A stretch of DNA of 41,831 bases from Candidatus Saccharimonadota bacterium (GTDB lineage Bacteria; Patescibacteriota; Saccharimonadia; Saccharimonadales; UBA4665), in the NCBI GenBank assembly GCA_020427965.1, contig JAGQNT010000211.1, positions 1 through 41,831 on the forward strand. The letters run 5' to 3'. The notes below the pieces were generated by a model. It had not been told where the DNA came from. It saw only the letters and a list, made by a program, of their open reading frames with translations, and did no database searches. Shown here one piece after another: positions 23,850-31,087 of the stretch. The translations under genes and the position numbers were made by a program. How positions within the stretch are numbered: the first letter of the stretch is position 1; each line of letters opens with the position of its first letter.

Positions 23850-24461
23850 ATGAGCAAGAAAAAACACGACGAAAGCCTACTGGAAGTTGAAATGAAGGAA
23901 GTGAAGCGTGAGTGGCGACATTTCGTCAAGTTTAGCGACGAAAACCACTTATTGTTTGCAGCTTTTGTGGTTGTACTTCTAGCAATCCTTGTCATTAATA
24001 CATTGTATGTATTAAATCGCAACAACGTTCATGTCGTATCTGGCTATGTCTCGTCCGATTCTCAAAATAGGCAACACACCTCTCAGGAAGTCGGCACAAA
24101 TGGTGCGATGTCGGTGACTATCAGCGATGTGACGGAAAATGACAAAAGAGACCCGGCCTTCACAATACCCGAAACCGAAACCATGCTGATTCTAACTATC
24201 GACATTACTAACACTACGACTGAAACTCAGCAACTAATCCCATCAACTCAACTCTACGTCAGAACCGTAGAGGGCGACTACTCCAAGCTACACGCGTCGA
24301 TGTTTGTCACAAAACAATTACCTGCCAAAGATTTAAAACCTGGTCAGACGGTATCTGGACAAGTTTCATTTAGCGTACCAAAGCGTATTGCTAAGCCACT
24401 CCTCTACGTAGACACCGGCTGGCACAATTACGGCCCAGTCGTCTTTGACGTTTTGCATTAA
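23850..24461 (+). CDS. DUF4352-like membrane-anchored protein, third copy
   Basis: 203 residues. A charged 30-residue cytoplasmic N-terminus (SLLEVEMKEVKREWRHFVKFSDENH) precedes a helix (about 33-54, LLFAAFVVVLLAILVINTLYVL). The outer domain has MSVTISDVTE, ETMLILTIDITNTTTETQQLIPSTQLYVRT, and LKPGQTVSGQVSFSVP, the clearest DUF4352-type pattern of the three copies. GGGGGGA lies before the ATG, 8 bases after the large Ig/b5 gene. Function is unknown; co-location with the exported cytochromes suggests a structural or chaperone-like part of the same assembly. Confidence 0.7.
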   Translation: MSKKKHDESLLEVEMKEVKREWRHFVKFSDENHLLFAAFVVVLLAILVINTLYVLNRNNVHVVSGYVSSDSQNRQHTSQEVGTNGAMSVTISDVTENDKRDPAFTIPETETMLILTIDITNTTTETQQLIPSTQLYVRTVEGDYSKLHASMFVTKQLPAKDLKPGQTVSGQVSFSVPKRIAKPLLYVDTGWHNYGPVVFDVLH

Positions 24462-24463
24462 GA

Positions 24464-24503
24464 TTGACTGCACAGGCATTTTTACTGCTATACTATAAGC
24501 AGT
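24464..24503 (+). promoter_or_regulatory. Promoter of the CAP-domain gene with an overlapping dyad
   Basis: -35 TTGACT (24464-24469), 19-base spacer, -10 TATACT (24489-24494). The -10 lies inside the dyad ACTGCT-N8-AGCAGT (24484-24489, 24498-24503), an operator-like placement. The TTG start follows 9 bases after the -10. Confidence 0.5.
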
Positions 24504-25331
24504 TTGAAAAAGCAAAAAACAAAAAATAAGAACAAGTCCCTAAAGGCCCACCAGAAGCGTCAATTCCCACGCAATGTACTGCTATTGACCGTACTTGCTG
24601 TGAGTCTTGGATTGTTGGCGGCAAAACCTGTCAGTGGATACCTTATGAGTTATCTTGACTCCGGGGCAAGTAACTCAAATGCTAAAAACATCACGGACAA
24701 CAGGGGTAATTTGAACGAAAAACCCCTCACGACCGATCAATCCGGAACAACGAAAAGTGACGGGGGTGGCAGTAAAGCCTCGGAACCCAAGAAAGCAACC
24801 ACAACATCAAAACCATCAACTAGCAAAAAAACCACTACAACCTCGACAGAGCAAAAGACAACAACAAAGAAGACCTCAACTAAAGCAAGCAGTGGCTCGA
24901 GCTCAGCCTCGAGTGACATCGCCTCTGAGAGTGACTGCCCAGGCCAATCAGACGTTAGCAAAACGGCCACCGTATTGGTCTGCATGACATCGTTTGCGCG
25001 TATTTATCACCACCTAGGGAGCGTCTCTGCCAGCACCTCACTCATGAACTCAGCGACAGCCAAGGCGCAAGATATCGCCGACTGTGGCTTCTCACACACC
25101 GCTTGTGGCCGAACGTTCAACTACTGGTTCGGGGTTAAGGGCTATTCGGGTGGCTGCCAGGGCGAGAACATCGCCCAGGGTCAAACCTCGCCCGGCGAAG
25201 TTTTTGAAGCCTGGATGAACTCGCCTTCGCACCGAGATAACATTCTGTACACCAGTTTCGACGATCTAGGCGTTGCGTCACTTAACGACAGTGGCGGCAT
25301 TATTTGGGTCATGCACTTAGGTGGCTGCTAG
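24504..25331 (+). CDS. Membrane-anchored CAP/SCP (PR-1-like) domain protein
   Basis: 275 residues if TTG at 24504 is the start; no ATG gives a complete N-terminus and a -10 lies just upstream. A Lys-rich head, a helix (about 24-43), a ~100-residue Ser/Thr/Lys-rich low-complexity linker and a C-terminal CAP domain (about 145-275) follow. The CAP signatures are GENIAQGQTSPGEVFEAWMNSPSHRDNIL, with GEN and SPSHRxNIL, and IIWVMHLGGC at the end. Seven cysteines in the domain suggest disulfides. CAP proteins are secreted and bind lipids, ions or walls; their bacterial roles are mostly unknown. It closes the surface cluster that begins at 18160, possibly under separate control. Confidence 0.8.
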   Translation: MKKQKTKNKNKSLKAHQKRQFPRNVLLLTVLAVSLGLLAAKPVSGYLMSYLDSGASNSNAKNITDNRGNLNEKPLTTDQSGTTKSDGGGSKASEPKKATTTSKPSTSKKTTTTSTEQKTTTKKTSTKASSGSSSASSDIASESDCPGQSDVSKTATVLVCMTSFARIYHHLGSVSASTSLMNSATAKAQDIADCGFSHTACGRTFNYWFGVKGYSGGCQGENIAQGQTSPGEVFEAWMNSPSHRDNILYTSFDDLGVASLNDSGGIIWVMHLGGC

Positions 25332-25335
25332 CGTG

Positions 25336-26451
25336 CTACGGATGACGTCGGCGAGTGCGTTCTCTGTTATGGGACGTGTTAGCGCCTTTCACTAATTGCA
25401 GTATCTCACGTCGCTCACCCAGCCAGAAACTGGCTGCCATGAGGCTTACGACGAGATACGTTGGCCAGGCCAGCCACATCCAGCGACCAATGCCTGAGTT
25501 GTCGGTCGAACCCTGTGGTGGTGTTGGATTGGTTATGCTCCCAATAGTACCAGAAGCTCCAGGAAGTTTAATGAGTGCAGCTAACTGTAGCGACACTGTG
25601 CGTCCCCTGGCATCTGATGCGGTGACCACAATCGGATAATACCCCGGTTCGCTATAGCTATGAATTATGGTGAAGGAATTATGATTCTGTACTTTAAAGT
25701 AGCTGTGCTGACCATCACCCCATACGACATGAGTGGCGTACGGTGGTAGCCCCGACTGAAAGCGTAGCGTCCACTGGAACGGCTGCTGAGTAGAAAAAAC
25801 ATTGAAATGATAATCACTCCATAACAGTAGTGGGTTTGTCGCCTCGTCAAGGGTTGTGTCACCTGATGTCGGAGGTGTGTAGTGGTCAGTTCCGCCACCC
25901 GTTGAGCCTCCACCAGTTGAGCTTAAGGTATAAGTCACTTGCACAATGGGTGTCTGTGGACCAGCGTCGTCAGTACTGTTATAGGCTTGAACTTTGAGGT
26001 CGTTGAGGCCCTCAAACAAATCTGTTTGGATCTCATAACCGTTGTCTATACAAACTGCCGTCCCACTGAACATGCCATTTCGATAGAGGTTTATATAGGA
26101 ATCTGATGGACACTGCCCTGTGACAGAAATCGTCTTATGGCTAAACTTTTGGCCGGGTTGAGGGCTGGTAATTGTCGCACCAGAGGAAAGTAGTGGCGCA
26201 GAAACCTTGGCTGTTACAACGTAATTGAGTGCTAATGTTCGCAGCGTTGAACCCACCAGCAGCACGCCAACTAACAACAGACCGAAAACTATCGTTGGAT
26301 GTAGTAACACACGTCGGTGTATCGGCCGACGCGCCTTTACAGCCCGGCGAGCCCGATGATGCGCGGCTGACTTTTTTCGAAATAATAGGGAACCACGCCG
26401 TGACTTAACGGGTGCTCGGCGGGCTCGGACTGTCTTTATTTTTCTGGCCAT
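25336..26451 (-). CDS. Surface protein with two membrane anchors and Ig/PKD-like domains
   Basis: 371 residues; family not recognised. The first ~48 residues are extremely basic (many Arg and Lys), then a helix (about 52-72, TIVFGLLLVGVLLVGSTLRTLAL). The outer part begins with an Ig-like segment (ITSPQPGQKFSHKTISVTGQCPSDSYINLYRNG), a Gly/Ser/Thr linker, and a PKD-like segment (WGDGQHSYFKVQ...SYSEPGYYPIVVTASDARGRT). A C-terminal helix (about 330-350, WMWLAWPTYLVVSLMAASFWL) and a basic tail follow. The topology is thus inside-out-inside. It converges with the CAP gene at a 4-base gap. The message has a leader of about 25 bases after a TATAAT at the complement of the 26470s. Confidence 0.6.
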   Translation of the reverse strand: MARKIKTVRARRAPVKSRRGSLLFRKKSAAHHRARRAVKARRPIHRRVLLHPTIVFGLLLVGVLLVGSTLRTLALNYVVTAKVSAPLLSSGATITSPQPGQKFSHKTISVTGQCPSDSYINLYRNGMFSGTAVCIDNGYEIQTDLFEGLNDLKVQAYNSTDDAGPQTPIVQVTYTLSSTGGGSTGGGTDHYTPPTSGDTTLDEATNPLLLWSDYHFNVFSTQQPFQWTLRFQSGLPPYATHVVWGDGQHSYFKVQNHNSFTIIHSYSEPGYYPIVVTASDARGRTVSLQLAALIKLPGASGTIGSITNPTPPQGSTDNSGIGRWMWLAWPTYLVVSLMAASFWLGERREILQLVKGANTSHNRERTRRRHP

Positions 26452-26747
26452 ACTGTTTGTTTTGCTTGGCTAGTGAAATTATAGCATAAAAACTACTTGC
26501 CAAGACATAGATCATAAGCGTTATAATAGAGGCAGCTACAGGGCATGAGCGTGCGGCAAACCGCCACCATCGCACTTGGGCTTCATACATCATTTGGCAA
26601 CCATACTTCGGTCCCTGGACGTCAACAACTAACTTCTCGTAACGGTCAACTCATCGACGGTTGAAGCGACTTATCGGGCAGTTCACTCCTAAAATCCGTT
26701 CAGCTGAAAGCCAATTCAGTTGTTTTTTCATGAAACAAGGAGGGTGT
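26452..26747. other. Divergent intergenic region with a possible leader ORF
   Basis: Holds the TATAAT-type -10 of the minus-strand surface protein gene and, at 26522-26527, a TATAAT pointing right. The plus-strand transcript would have a leader of about 215 bases before the DUF6504-like gene. No tRNA or stable RNA fold was recognised in it. Confidence 0.4.
26545..26664 (+). other. Possible 39-codon leader ORF
   Basis: An ATG 17 bases after a perfect TATAAT opens 39 codons ending at TGA 26662-26664 (MSVRQTATIALGLHTS...). No ribosome site and no recognisable motif are present, so it could be chance. Listed because it lies exactly where a leader peptide for the downstream genes would be. Confidence 0.2.
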
Positions 26748-26996
26748 ATGAAAACTTTATTACAGCGAGAGATTGACGTAACTTCGTTCTACTTTAAACA
26801 GCAGGATTGCTTTCCAAAGCGCCTTGAGGTCAATGGCCAGCCGGTAGCAGTTCTGGAATCGGGCTTACGTCGACTGGTCACCAAAGGTCAAGAATTAATC
26901 GAGGTATTTAACATGACCGACGGCTACGCCCAGTACGATTTACAACACGAACTGGGGCAGGGTCGCTGGACACTGCTGAGGATTCAGCCACTGTAA
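26748..26996 (+). CDS. DUF6504-like small protein
   Basis: 82 residues from the ATG at 26748, preceded by AAGGAGGG. The sequence FPKRLEVNGQPVAVLESGLRRLV...YAQYDLQHELGQGRWTLLRIQ has the layout of DUF6504 (a P-x-R-x-x-x-x-G-x-P strand pair ending in W-x-L-x-R), a small beta-rich domain found beside or fused to Y-family DNA polymerases of the DinB/ImuB group. The next gene resembles a Y-family fragment, which supports this reading. No catalytic residues are evident. The role may be in DNA damage tolerance, but I saw no clear LexA box. Confidence 0.5.
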   Translation: MKTLLQREIDVTSFYFKQQDCFPKRLEVNGQPVAVLESGLRRLVTKGQELIEVFNMTDGYAQYDLQHELGQGRWTLLRIQPL

Positions 26997-27006
26997 GGGT
27001 CTACAG

Positions 27007-27243
27007 ATGGAATATCTACTTCTAGATCACCAGTCGGATCCTAGTTTGTGGGCCTTCCAGAAAAATGAGGTCACTTCACTCTGGCGACAAGCCCGGATTC
27101 ACGCATGTTCGACTGAGTTGCAAAAACTGGGCGTTCGTCAGGGCATGACGATTCGTCGTGCCCGCCGGTTGGCACCACAGATGCGGCTCCTATCAATTCC
27201 AGCCGATCTAGACGGGGTAAGTGCGCTACAATACTACTCATGA
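27007..27243 (+). CDS. Short Y-family DNA polymerase-like fragment
   Basis: 78 residues. The segment LQKLGVRQGMTIRRARRLAPQMRLLSIPADLDGVSALQYYS matches the Y-family palm/finger block in which an early 'yGVxxGMpxxxAxxlcP' motif is followed by a substrate-proximal Tyr-containing stretch. The usual N-terminal DxDxFFxxVE metal-binding block is absent; instead the start is MEYLLLDHQSDPSLW. The protein is less than a quarter of a normal polymerase and lacks the second acidic motif, so it cannot be an active polymerase. It could be a remnant or a conserved mini-protein paired with the DUF6504-like gene. It overlaps the sulfotransferase start by four bases (ATGA). Confidence 0.45.
   Translation: MEYLLLDHQSDPSLWAFQKNEVTSLWRQARIHACSTELQKLGVRQGMTIRRARRLAPQMRLLSIPADLDGVSALQYYS
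27227..27232 (+). promoter_or_regulatory. -10 element TACAAT of the sulfotransferase gene
   Basis: TACAAT lies inside the end of the previous gene and ends 7 nt before the ATG at 27240, predicting a leaderless transcript in addition to any read-through. Confidence 0.5.
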
Positions 27244-28181
27244 AACGTCACCTTACTCCCGTGGTCGTAGCAGGTTGTCCGCGCAGTGGTTCAACCATCC
27301 TCGCGCATATGCTAGCCCTGTCCAGAGACACGATTTATTTGGAAGAGCCACTCAATCACGAGACCGGTGTCCGTGGTGCAGACGAGCCTTTTTTATACCT
27401 CAACCCTCAGGAGCCCAATGATCATTACGACGCAGTCGTGCAGGAGATTTTAGGAGGCAAAGCCACCTTCAAACGAAATCGATTTCAGCCCAAAACGAAA
27501 AATCCCGCTCGGTGGCTTTTCTATAAACTGTTTATTAATCGCTACAACGTCCGCTACAACCGTGATTATCTCAATCCGCTGGCCCGTTTTATTATCAGCA
27601 AGGATCCGACCGCCACACTGGCAACCGAATACCTAGCGCAGCGCTTTGGCTACAAAGTCGTTTTGACCGTCCGTCACCCCTGTGGAGTCGCGGTCAGCCA
27701 TCAACGATTAGGATGGGGTGGGCCAGTGACAACACTCTTGCGTCACAAAGAACTCGTCAGACAGCTCTCCAAAGAAGTGGAGCATCTCAATCCGGACAAA
27801 CTGAATGACATCGAACGTTTGGCCTGGTACTGGCGTATAGTCAACGAATCGCTCATCCTGTTCGCCAGACGTAATCCTGACATGATCATCGTCGAACATG
27901 AAACCTTTTCACGACAGCCCGTCGCAATTGTCGAGAAACTCTATGCTAGTCTGGATATGCGCTTCACCGACAGGATCCGCTGCAAGGTTCAAGCACTCAC
28001 CAGCGGAGACAACCCGACCGACCCACGCGCAGATCGAGCCCACACCTTAAAACGCAACAGCCGCGACAACATAGAACGTTGGCGCAAACACCTGGACCAA
28101 AAAGACATCGACACAATCATGAAAATCTGTGGCCCAACTTACAAAAAAATACAAGAATTGCCGAATATCCTTAGCGTGTAA
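27240..28181 (+). CDS. PAPS-dependent sulfotransferase
   Basis: 313 residues. The 5'-phosphosulfate-binding loop GCPRSGST (residues 12-19) is at the N-terminus after the first strand. A 3'-phosphate-binding block follows, VVLTVRHPCGVAVSH (Arg and later Ser), and then DIERLAWYWRIVNE and IIVEHETFSRQPVAIVEKLYASL as in bacterial sulfotransferase_3/Stf0-like proteins; the tail RNSRDNIERWRKHLDQKDIDTIMKICG also fits. It transfers sulfate from PAPS to an acceptor such as a carbohydrate or lipid; the acceptor is unknown. No signal peptide, so it acts in the cytoplasm. The 3' end overlaps the cysQ-like gene by 11 bases, and PAPS synthase lies next, which together make a full sulfation set. Confidence 0.85.
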   Translation: MKRHLTPVVVAGCPRSGSTILAHMLALSRDTIYLEEPLNHETGVRGADEPFLYLNPQEPNDHYDAVVQEILGGKATFKRNRFQPKTKNPARWLFYKLFINRYNVRYNRDYLNPLARFIISKDPTATLATEYLAQRFGYKVVLTVRHPCGVAVSHQRLGWGGPVTTLLRHKELVRQLSKEVEHLNPDKLNDIERLAWYWRIVNESLILFARRNPDMIIVEHETFSRQPVAIVEKLYASLDMRFTDRIRCKVQALTSGDNPTDPRADRAHTLKRNSRDNIERWRKHLDQKDIDTIMKICGPTYKKIQELPNILSV

Positions 28182-28956
28182 TTAACACGTGCTTGCTTCG
28201 CACTAAAAAGTGCGGCAACTTCAGTGTCGGCCGGTCGTAGCGCAAGGTTTCACCGGTCTCAAACACTTCACAAAGGCCACCAGCAGCTCGTAGCACAGCG
28301 TCCGCTGCCGCAATATCCCAATCACTCAGGTGTGCGTCGATCCGAGGATACACATCCGCCGCGCCTTCACTGACGTAGCAAAGCTTGAGTGATGAACCAA
28401 CGCTGACAATTTCAGCAACGCCCTGATCCTGCAGCCACGCTGCTGCCGCTGGGCTTGGGTGTGACAAACTCCCGACCGCTATCAGCGGTCGGCTGCCATC
28501 TGCAACCTGAATTTTCTCTTTGTGGCCGTCACGTTCTTTCCAGGCACCCAAACCACGCCCGCCGTAGTACAGCACATCACGAGCTGGCGCATAGACCACC
28601 CCAAGCACTGGCTCACCGTCTTCAATAAGCCCAACGTTCAGCGTAAACTGCCCATTTTTCTTGATAAATTCCTTGGTGCCATCAATCGGATCAACTAGCC
28701 AGAAACTGCTTGAAGCCAAGCGCTCTTCGTCTGATAGCAAAGCTTCCTCCGATACTACCGGAATGTTAGGCGCTAGTTTACGCAGTCCCTTGGTGATAAT
28801 TTCGTTAGCGGCCAGATCAGCCTTGGTCAGCGGCGAGTGATCGCTCTTGAGTTTGACGTCGAAATCATCACTCTCATAAATCCGCATGACAGCTTCACCA
28901 GCTTCTTGTACCAATTCGATGACTGCCGCCAGCAGCTCGTGTTTTTCTAACTTCAT
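28171..28956 (-). CDS. cysQ: 3'(2'),5'-bisphosphate nucleotidase (CysQ-like)
   Basis: 261 residues from the ATG at 28954-28956, chosen because a -10 ends 7 nt upstream and the family match begins here (MKLEKHELLAAVIELVQEAGEAVMRIY). The inositol monophosphatase-superfamily metal site is complete: SPLTKADLAAN, VSEE, WLVDPIDGTKEF, and SDWDIAAADAVLRAAGG near the C-terminus. CysQ removes the 3'-phosphate from PAP, the product of sulfotransferases, and so relieves their product inhibition. Facing genes are the sulfotransferase (convergent) and PAPS synthase (divergent). The message is probably leaderless. Confidence 0.9.
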   Translation of the reverse strand: MKLEKHELLAAVIELVQEAGEAVMRIYESDDFDVKLKSDHSPLTKADLAANEIITKGLRKLAPNIPVVSEEALLSDEERLASSSFWLVDPIDGTKEFIKKNGQFTLNVGLIEDGEPVLGVVYAPARDVLYYGGRGLGAWKERDGHKEKIQVADGSRPLIAVGSLSHPSPAAAAWLQDQGVAEIVSVGSSLKLCYVSEGAADVYPRIDAHLSDWDIAAADAVLRAAGGLCEVFETGETLRYDRPTLKLPHFLVRSKHVLITR

Positions 28957-28963
28957 TATCCCT

Positions 28964-28971
28964 AGTATACT
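28964..28971. promoter_or_regulatory. Shared palindromic -10 (AGTATACT) for the divergent cysQ and PAPS synthase genes
   Basis: The 8-base palindrome reads TATACT on both strands: plus 28966-28971, minus 28969-28964. The minus-strand start codon follows after 7 nt (leaderless); the plus-strand ATG follows after 20 nt with a GAGGAG ribosome site. The two polymerases cannot use it at once. Confidence 0.6.
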
Positions 28972-28991
28972 GGATTGGTAAGAGGAGATAT

Positions 28992-30722
28992 ATGGCACAC
29001 CCACTGATTCAGCCGCACGGCGGCAAGCTCGTCAACCTGGTAGTATCACCAAAACGAGCAACCGAGCTCAAAGAGCAGGCAACAAAATGGAAAAATCTTG
29101 ACTTGAGTGCGAGGCATCTGTGTGATGTAGAGTTGCTCGCCAACGGCGGTTTTTCACCACTTGAAACCTTCCTGGACAAGAAGGACTACGAAGGCGTCTT
29201 GAAAGACATGCGACTCGGTGACGGCACCCTTTGGCCCATGCCAATTACGCTTGATGTGAGTGAAGATTTTGCCAAATCACTCAAAAGAGGCGAGACAATT
29301 GCACTGCGTGACCCCGAAGGTGTCATGGTAGCAGCGCTGGCTGTCGAGGAACAATACAAGCCAGACCTCAAAAAAGAAGCTGAAGCCGTCTTTGGTACCA
29401 CCGACACCGCGCATCCGGGTGTTAAATACCTGCTTGACGAAAGTGGACCGATCTATCTTAGTGGCAAACTGGAAGTTTTGCAGCTGCCAGTGCACTACGA
29501 TTTCAATGAAATGCGCCACACCCCAGCGGAGCTACGGGACATCTTTGCTAAGCGCGGCTGGAACAAAACGGTCGCGTTCCAAACACGTAACCCCATGCAC
29601 CGCGCCCATGTCGAACTGACCATGCGTGCTGCCCGTGACACCGAAGCCAATCTGTTAATTCAACCAGTCGTTGGCATGACCAAGCCAGGCGACATCGACC
29701 ACTTCACTCGCGTGCGTGTCTACAAATCGCTCGCCAATCGCTTTCCATCCAACACCACCATGATATCGCTGCTGCCGCTGGCTATGCGCATGGGCGGTCC
29801 GCGCGAGGCGCTGTGGCATGCTTTGATCCGTAAGAATTACGGCGCTAGTCATTTCATTGTTGGGCGCGACCATGCCGGCCCGGGCAAAGACAGCAAGGGC
29901 AATGACTTCTACGGTCCGTATGATGCACAGGAGTTGGTTGAAAAGCACCAGAAAGAGATTGGTATCTCGGTTGTACCATTTCAGATGATGGTGTACGTAC
30001 CATCACAGGACAAATACATGCCTGTTGACGAAGTACCGAAAGGCGTTGAAACTGCGAGTATCAGCGGTACCGAACAGCGCGAACGACTGCGCGACGGCCG
30101 CGAGCTGCCGGAATGGTTTACCTATCCGGAGGTAGCCCAGGAACTCTACCGCACCACACCACCGCGTACCAAACAGGGCTTTACCGTGTTCTTTACCGGC
30201 CTGAGTGGCTCAGGTAAATCCACAGTCGCCAACGCCTTGATCACTAAACTCCTGGAGCTCGGCGGCCGCAATGTCACGCTGCTGGACGGCGACATTGTTC
30301 GAAAACACCTCAGTAGTGAGTTAGGTTTTAGCAAAGAACACCGCGACATCAACATCCGCCGCATTGGCTTTGTGGCCAGCGAAATCAGCAAACACGGCGG
30401 CATCGCCATTTGTGCGCCAATTGCGCCGTACGATAGTACTCGTAAGTTTGTACGCGAACTGGTCGAGGGGCAGGGTGGTGGTTTCATCCTAGCCTACGTC
30501 AACACACCACTCGAAGTCTGTGAAAAGCGCGACCGCAAGGGCCTCTACAAAAAAGCGAGAGCAGGTGAAATCAAAGAGTTTACTGGTATATCCGACCCCT
30601 TTGAGGAACCAAAAGACGCCGATATTGTCCTAGACACACTGGAATATAACGTCGATGAACTCGCTCAGCAGCTGATCCTGCACCTCGAACACGAGGGCTA
30701 CATCGACCGCTCGACGGTCTAG
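28992..30722 (+). CDS. Bifunctional ATP sulfurylase-APS kinase (PAPS synthase)
   Basis: 576 residues. The N-terminal part is ATP sulfurylase: a PUA-like start, FQTRNPMHRAH near residue 196-206 (QxRNxxHxxH active motif), then IGMTKPGD-like turn, FIVGRDHAGPG and VETASISGTEQRERLRDG. From about 395 a complete APS kinase follows: FTGLSGSGKSTVANAL (P-loop), LLDGDIVRKHLSSELGFSKEHRDINIRRIGFVA, and ICAPIAPYDSTRKFVREL. Together the enzyme turns sulfate and ATP into PAPS. No sulfate transporter or PAPS/APS reductase was seen nearby, so PAPS is more likely used for sulfation than for cysteine synthesis. A GAGGAG precedes the ATG. Confidence 0.95.
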   Translation: MAHPLIQPHGGKLVNLVVSPKRATELKEQATKWKNLDLSARHLCDVELLANGGFSPLETFLDKKDYEGVLKDMRLGDGTLWPMPITLDVSEDFAKSLKRGETIALRDPEGVMVAALAVEEQYKPDLKKEAEAVFGTTDTAHPGVKYLLDESGPIYLSGKLEVLQLPVHYDFNEMRHTPAELRDIFAKRGWNKTVAFQTRNPMHRAHVELTMRAARDTEANLLIQPVVGMTKPGDIDHFTRVRVYKSLANRFPSNTTMISLLPLAMRMGGPREALWHALIRKNYGASHFIVGRDHAGPGKDSKGNDFYGPYDAQELVEKHQKEIGISVVPFQMMVYVPSQDKYMPVDEVPKGVETASISGTEQRERLRDGRELPEWFTYPEVAQELYRTTPPRTKQGFTVFFTGLSGSGKSTVANALITKLLELGGRNVTLLDGDIVRKHLSSELGFSKEHRDINIRRIGFVASEISKHGGIAICAPIAPYDSTRKFVRELVEGQGGGFILAYVNTPLEVCEKRDRKGLYKKARAGEIKEFTGISDPFEEPKDADIVLDTLEYNVDELAQQLILHLEHEGYIDRSTV

Positions 30723-30725
30723 TGT

Positions 30726-30749
30726 TGTTACGTAGCATGTTACGTAACA
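30726..30749. other. Perfect 9-bp inverted repeat after the PAPS synthase gene
   Basis: TGTTACGTA (30726-30734) and TACGTAACA (30741-30749) flank a 6-base loop, 4 bases after the stop codon; an outer GTGTT/AACAC pair is also present. No T-run follows, so it is either a weak terminator or a protein-binding site. Confidence 0.55.
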
Positions 30750-30784
30750 CCACCCCTGTAAAATAGCACACTTTTGTCGTGAAA

Positions 30785-30813
30785 TTGACGTAATTGTTAT
30801 TTTATGCTATTGT
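30785..30813 (+). promoter_or_regulatory. Promoter of the 88-residue membrane protein gene
   Basis: -35 TTGACG (30785-30790), 17-base spacer, -10 TATTGT (30808-30813), then 6 nt to the ATG, predicting a leaderless transcript. Confidence 0.55.
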
Positions 30814-30819
30814 AATCTC

Positions 30820-31086
30820 ATGTTTGAAGACTTTAAAGCCACGCTCACGAAATGGGAGACCACCGGCACCGAACGTGAGCAATTACAGATGGTTTACCTG
30901 GTAGTTATTGTGGTGAGTGTCCTAGTAGCAGGCTTGCTGAGCCTCGTTAATTACGATGCGGGCCAAAACCTTCTAAAAGTCAGTGGTTTGGCCATCGTCG
31001 TCTTTGCGACAAACGCCGTTGTCTGGGCCCTACTAGACAGTTTCTTGCTCAGCAAAGTACGCCGCCCCCGCACGCGCCGAAAGTAA
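30820..31086 (+). CDS. Small two-helix membrane protein, unknown
   Basis: 88 residues. A charged, amphipathic N-terminal 28 residues (FEDFKATLTKWETTGTEREQLQM) precede two helices, about 28-46 (VYLVVIVVSVLVAGLLSLV) and 55-78 (LLKVSGLAIVVFATNAVVWALLDSFLL), and a basic tail KVRRPRTRRK, giving both ends inside. I do not recognise the family. It stands alone, convergent with the DUF4396 gene at a 1-base gap. Confidence 0.6.
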   Translation: MFEDFKATLTKWETTGTEREQLQMVYLVVIVVSVLVAGLLSLVNYDAGQNLLKVSGLAIVVFATNAVVWALLDSFLLSKVRRPRTRRK

Positions 31087-31087
31087 C

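Noticed and set aside
26405-26593. Minus-strand 62-codon open frame upstream of the surface protein
   Set aside because: It overlaps the real gene's start and promoter region, lacks a ribosome site and shows no family resemblance.
28171-29004. Upstream start for the cysQ-like gene at 29004
   Set aside because: It would extend through the promoter and into the PAPS synthase gene; the ATG at 28956 fits the family start and the -10.
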